From Sarcocystis neurona (Eukaryota; Apicomplexa; Conoidasida; Eucoccidiorida; Sarcocystidae): a DNA stretch of 64,000 bases. Shown piece by piece: positions 53,137 to 59,100 of the stretch. A program made the translations under genes and the position numbers. The notes beneath the pieces were generated by a model. That model was not told the origin of the DNA. It was given only the letters and a program-made list of their open reading frames with translations, and did no database searches. Positions within the stretch are counted from its first letter, which is position 1; every line of letters begins with the position of its first letter. The stretch is from contig KL647325.1 in assembly GCA_000727475.1 (NCBI GenBank), forward strand, positions 175,719 through 239,718, given 5' to 3'.

Positions 53137-56100
53137 AGAGAGTCATACAAGCATATGTAGGAATAGAGGAGGAGACAGAGAGAGAGCTTGTGCATGTATA
53201 TATAAACGAGTATTTGTGACAGGGAGCGACAGTGCTCCGCTGTGTAGCAGTTCATCGAAGAATACGAAGTCGGAAGAAGCAATCTGCACGAGCTTAACGC
53301 CTTTGTGTGCTCCACAGAGAAATGTATGTAGAGACAGTTCGCGCCACCGCTACTTCAACTTGTGCCAGGGAGGGTCGAGAACAAAAGATTTTCTACCTGC
53401 TTGAAACATTTTTTCTGTCAGAAGGCGATCTTCCCGGAGCATGCCAGCGTGGTGGACACCAAAGCCGTTTAGCAGAAGCGCATGCACTTGTGGGCTCCTT
53501 GCGTGGGATGCCTGCTTCACAAACGCGGCGTATTGACTCGCATTTTCACTGGCCTGAGAAGCAGCAGCACAGCAGCAGCAACGCGCACAGGACGCAGGGG
53601 CAGCAATGCGCACAGGACGCAGTAGCCCAGCAGCAGCAGCAGCCAAGCACAGGGAGCAGCGGCAGCCAAGCGCAGGGAGCAGCAGCAGCCACGCACAAGG
53701 AGCAGCAGCAGCCACGCACAAGGAGCAGCAGCAGCCACGCACAAGGAGCAGGAGCAGGCAAGCACAGGAAGCAGCAGCAGCCTAGCAGCAGCGATGCACA
53801 CAAAGTGGCAGCCCACCAGAATACATACGGCAGCAGGCGCGTCGGAGACGCAGCTTCCAGAAGCACGCAGGCAGCAGCAGCTGTCACGGAAGTGAACAAA
53901 AAGGCAGACGGGAGATGGACAGACTTGCGCCAGATGCACAGACTTGCGCCAGCAGCAGCGGTAGACGATGTGCAGAGCAACAGCAGCAGCGTCTGCGCAC
54001 GACAGTTAGCTACGCGGCGGCAGCAGCAAGAACGGCAGCAGCTGCATTGTTAGAGCTTCCGCAGCGGTCGCGGCGTTGCACCAGGTCCAGCAGCCGCTCA
54101 GCAACCGCCTGGCACAGCGGAAGAATTCCTAGCAGCTCTGGCAGGCGGCAGCAGCATCAGCAGCAGCAGCAACCCAGCATAGGAGAGCACGTTCAGCAGA
54201 AGTCCTGCAGCCGTGCAAATTCAGGAAAGGACGGTAGTCGCAGCAGCAGCCACCTCTGACATTTAGCACCCGCTGGTGACAAAAGGCAGCACAGCAACAG
54301 TAGCAGCAGCAGGACGCGCGGGAACCTGAGCAGCAGCAGCAGCAGCCGCAGTAGACCCGCGTGCAAGCAGAAGAAGATGAGGAAAAGCAGGAGCGCCGCG
54401 GTACAGCAACAAGAGCAGCAGCAGCAGTAGGCCATCACAGGAGGAAAGCAGTTCGGCGTCTGTGACGCCATGCAGTAGCAGCAGCAGCGCTTGCAAGGCG
54501 CCACGGGGAACGGCAGCAGCCAAAGCAGCGGCCACAGAGGTGGCAGCTGTCCGCAGTCTCCGTGCGTCAGCAGGATGGCACGGCAGAGCAGAACAGAGCA
54601 GAGCAACAGAGGGTCGTCTTACAGCGGCGACAAGGACAGCTAGCTGCTGTTTCATCTGGGCCTCGCGTATGAGGAATTCTGCAGTGGCCATGGTGTCGCC
54701 TCTGGAGTGTACGAACACCATCACTTGCTGTCCTTGCTGCACTGCAGCCATCACTTTGGCGTAGCAGACTTGGTTAAGCAGCAGCCGCTGCTTCTGCAGG
54801 TCCTTCTCTGCTGCTGTCAGGCCAACGAAAGTTTGCTCCAGAGGCACCGGTCGCGCCTCCGCGCCGAAGTGAAACGCCATGGACGGCTCGACCCGCAGAA
54901 ACGCAGCCACCTCTGCCCTGAGGCCAGGCCCCCAGCACAGCACGGCAGCACCGGCAGCAACAACAAGATAAGGAGACGCAGCGGCGCGCACACAGAGAGG
55001 ACGCAGCAGTGTTCACGGAGCTCAGCAACAGCAAGAGGATGAAGAGAAAAAGAAGCAGCACCAGGCACAGAAACGAAGCGGCAGACGCCCCCCCGCACGC
55101 AGCGCAGCAACAGCAGCAGGGCACAGCGTGAGAAGTAGCACGTATAGGAGATGCAGAGACGCGGCGTGCGCATGCGGCAGCAGCAGCAGTGGCAGAGGGC
55201 AGCAAGACGCTGAAAGGACACCGCGTAACAGAGTCCTGCACGACAGGCGCCAGAGGAGGCGAAAACAGCGGAGCAGCAGCTGACTTTCACAAAGGGGATG
55301 CAGCAAAAACAGCCACGGCACAAAAGAGACGCAGGCAGGCAAGCGCGAGTCTGAGAGGAGAAGCCGAGATGCAGCAGCGGAAAAAAAACACACGTGCAGC
55401 AAAAGCGACGCAGCAGCTGCTGCCGCGTGAAGCCAGCAAGCGCGACCACCGACGCAGACGCAGCAGCAGCAGCAACAGCAGGAGACACGTCACGGAAGGA
55501 GACGCCACGGAAGGAGACGTTGTGGAGGGAGACGCCGAGGTAAGTGAACTTGCCGACACGCAGTGTACGAGACCCCTCCTTTTCCCGTGGCTTTTTTTTT
55601 CTTGTACTTCCCGTCGTCGTCCTCGTCCGTTGTTCTTCCCTATTCGTCTATCTGTCTCGTATGACCACTCTTTTCTGCTTTTTGCTGCGTTTCCCGTCTC
55701 CCCCTGTCGCTCTGTTCTTTCTGCATATTGTCGCACTCTCCTACTTTCGCCGCCGTCTCCCGCGTTCCTCTGTCTTCTGTCTTTTCCTCGTCGTTGACAT
55801 GTCTCTGGGTTCTCCTCTTCTTCGTTTACAACATACACAGCAGCAGCAGCAGCACTTCCTCCCGTTGGCGTGGCGCGCTTTCCCCATTCCGTCCTTCCCT
55901 GCTCCCCTGCCCTTCTTCGTACACGTCCTTTTCTCGGTCCTCCGGTCGCTGTCCTGCTTTTTCGTCTTCTTAACTCGGCCTCATCTGGCCGTGACTGTCC
56001 CGACGCCTATGCCGGCTTCGGCCTATACCTTCGCCTTTTCTCGCTGATTTGTCTGTCCGCTTGCGGCGTTCCCCTTACCAGTTGGGCAGCGTGGCAGAGA

Positions 56101-59100
56101 TGCCAAGGAGACGGACTTGAGCCTGAGAAACTTCCACGTGACGCAGAGTCCTCGCAACAATCGCTTCGAGCACGGGTCCTCGGTCGTCGTGAAGCAAGTG
56201 TATCTCATCTATAATGAGACAACGTACAACACTGAGAAGTCCTTCCATGGCGCCGCCTGCTGCAGCGGCGCCTTCTTCGTCCACGGTGCCGCGTCCCTGA
56301 GCCGCGGCTCTTCCTTTTCCTCCTGCTGTCGGTCGTCCTCTGCGTCCCCCCTCGGCACCGGCGCCAGAGACCGGCAGCAGCCAGCTGCTGCTGCTGGCGT
56401 TGCGCGTCAGCACGTCCCACTTCTCAGGCACTGTCACCAGCACGTGCACGCGCTCCATCTCCTGTCTCGTCAGAGACACGTCTCCGCTCATTTCTGCAAC
56501 TACCAGTCCTAATGGAGACAGCGCAGCACCCAGCTTCCCCACAACTTCTGTTACCAGCGACTTCATCGGAGCCACGTAGACCACCTTGAACAGCAGCGTG
56601 CTTGGTGGAGCGAACTGCGGCACATCCATGCGAGACGCGCTCGCGAGAGCTGCTGCTGCTGCCGCAGACAACGCGACAGACACCGAAGAAGAACCGGCAG
56701 CAGCGTCACCAGCACCCGATGCTGCTCCAGCAGCAGCAATGACAGGACTGCCGTCCGTGTCAACTCTCTTCCTGACACGTTGACTTCTGCTGCGGCTGCT
56801 AGAAGCCTTCGTCTCTACTTCACTTGTCTCGCCGTCGTCGGAGACGCCGTCTCCCCTCGGGTCTCCGTCTGCCGCCGCGCCTGCTGCTGGTGCTCGAGTG
56901 GCTCGTCGCCCCTCTTTTTCTTCTTCTTGCTGTCGCTGCTGCTTCTCCTGCTCTCTTCTCCTCGCGCCTCCGCGGCCACTGCCGAGTTGCCGCTGTTGCT
57001 TCTCCTCCTTCCTCTTCTCCCGCTGCTGCGGCGGCTCCGTCCTGTCCGAAGACAGTCCTTCTGGTGCTTCTGCAGCCGCACGACTGCCGCCGCGAAGAAT
57101 GGACGCGTGACGTCCTTCCGCGTCTGGCCCTCCTGCTGCTGCTGGTGTCTCTGCCAGGCCTTCCCTGCGATAGTGGTGTTGATGGTGGTGCTGCTGCTGC
57201 AGCTGCAGATGTCGGTGCTCAAAAACTTGCTGCAGAATGACCAGCAGCGCCACGTTTGTTTTCCCTGCTCCCGTCGGTGCAGAGAGCAGCATGGACTTGC
57301 TGCTGCAGAACGCTGCAGGGAAGACAGCAGACTGCAGCGCGTTCAGCTTCTCCACGCGCTTGAAGCAGCTGCGGCACCAGGCAGGAAGAGCAGCGAGGGG
57401 AATCAGATCCTCCTCCTTCGCCTGCAGCAGGTCATCCAGCACAAAAAAGTACACAGCAGCAGCAGCACACAACGTAGACTCAGAAACTCTCTCAGCAGTC
57501 AACGTGACATTCGTTTGCCTTGTATGTACGCATACGTCACTGGCCACCTATGTACAGAGACAGACATACATATAAATGCATACACAGGCACACAGAGTAA
57601 AAGCTATACATATATATAAATATTCATATAGATCTGACTACATATGAGATGCAGACGTACTCTTAGTACACACACGTAGGCACGCATGTGTGCGTCTACG
57701 CTAGCAGTAAACGAATTGTAGGCTGTACAGACACACACGTATATATATTTATATATGTAGAGAGAAAGAAACACACACAGGCGTGTACTGGGGTGGCACA
57801 CAGACACGCCTGTAAATATGCGCGTATACGTCTAGCTACATACCAGATGCAGATGCTTGTACGTGTATACATGAATGTAGACATATACATATATATATAT
57901 ATATATACTAGCAGTAGGTGAATACTTGTATGTACACACATACACACTTGTTTGTATTGTATGTACATATATATACACTAGCAGAATGTGGGGACAAATA
58001 CATGTGGGCGGGGGGAGAAGAAGACACGCACACACACATACAGCGTCTACACACACAATGGCATGTACGGAGAATACCGCTACTTAATATGTGTCTTCGC
58101 ATGCAAGCGCCCACAGAAGCAGTGCTGCTGAGTACACACGCGTCCGGTAGCACCTGCCAGGGCTACCACGGCTGTTTCAACGGACCGACGCCGGCGGTGA
58201 CGAGACACTACGTAGGGGGAAATTCTGCACGTTTTGTGTTAGAGGTTTGCCTCTGCATGCAACGGAGCAGCACGTCCTGGCGGCTGTCTGTCAGCAGGCC
58301 TCCTCCTCGTTCATCAGCACAGCTGTGACGGCCCAGGAGGCGAGACAGCAGATACTCGAGAGAAGGCAAGCAAGAGGCAGGGCTCACTTTAGGCAGAGGG
58401 ATGACTCACAAATTTCTAGTACGCACAGTGGCACACAAATATATATATACACCTAGACACAGACTGCTGTATATATAAAGACAGAGGGTGAGACGGACAG
58501 AGACAGACACACACGCACACACACACACACATAGACGCATGTGTGCACACGTACACACACACACACACATACACATAGGCAAATTCACATTCGTATACAT
58601 ACGCAGATACATATATATATACATATGCGCATGCGTGGACACATACACATACGTGTAGGCTCATTCACATGCGTAACCGTAGGCAGATTGACATATATGT
58701 ATGTACATATATACAAACATCCGCATGTAATTACTCAGATATAGTCACACACAGAGACAACAGATTCTCTACATGCATCGATACACATATATACGCATGT
58801 AGACGCATATTATATGCATGCACATATATATTCCCTAGGGTCTCCGGCACTCCACATTCGACGCGTATACGCGCAGAGACCCTCAGACACACAGACATAC
58901 ACGTCCACATATACTACGTCGTGCGCACACACAGACATATGTACATACGGAGTCAACTACGTACACGCACATATATAAACATAGAGATATACATATAGGT
59001 ATGCACATGTACGTGTATATATATGCACATATACACGTGGATAAAGACCCGTGCACACGTTCACATGCCAATGTGTAAGACCGCACACGCGTACATACAC

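Noticed and set aside
53307..54053. 248-codon Gln-rich plus-strand frame
   Set aside because: It is CAG repeat of helicase intron 4 plus antisense of exon 5.
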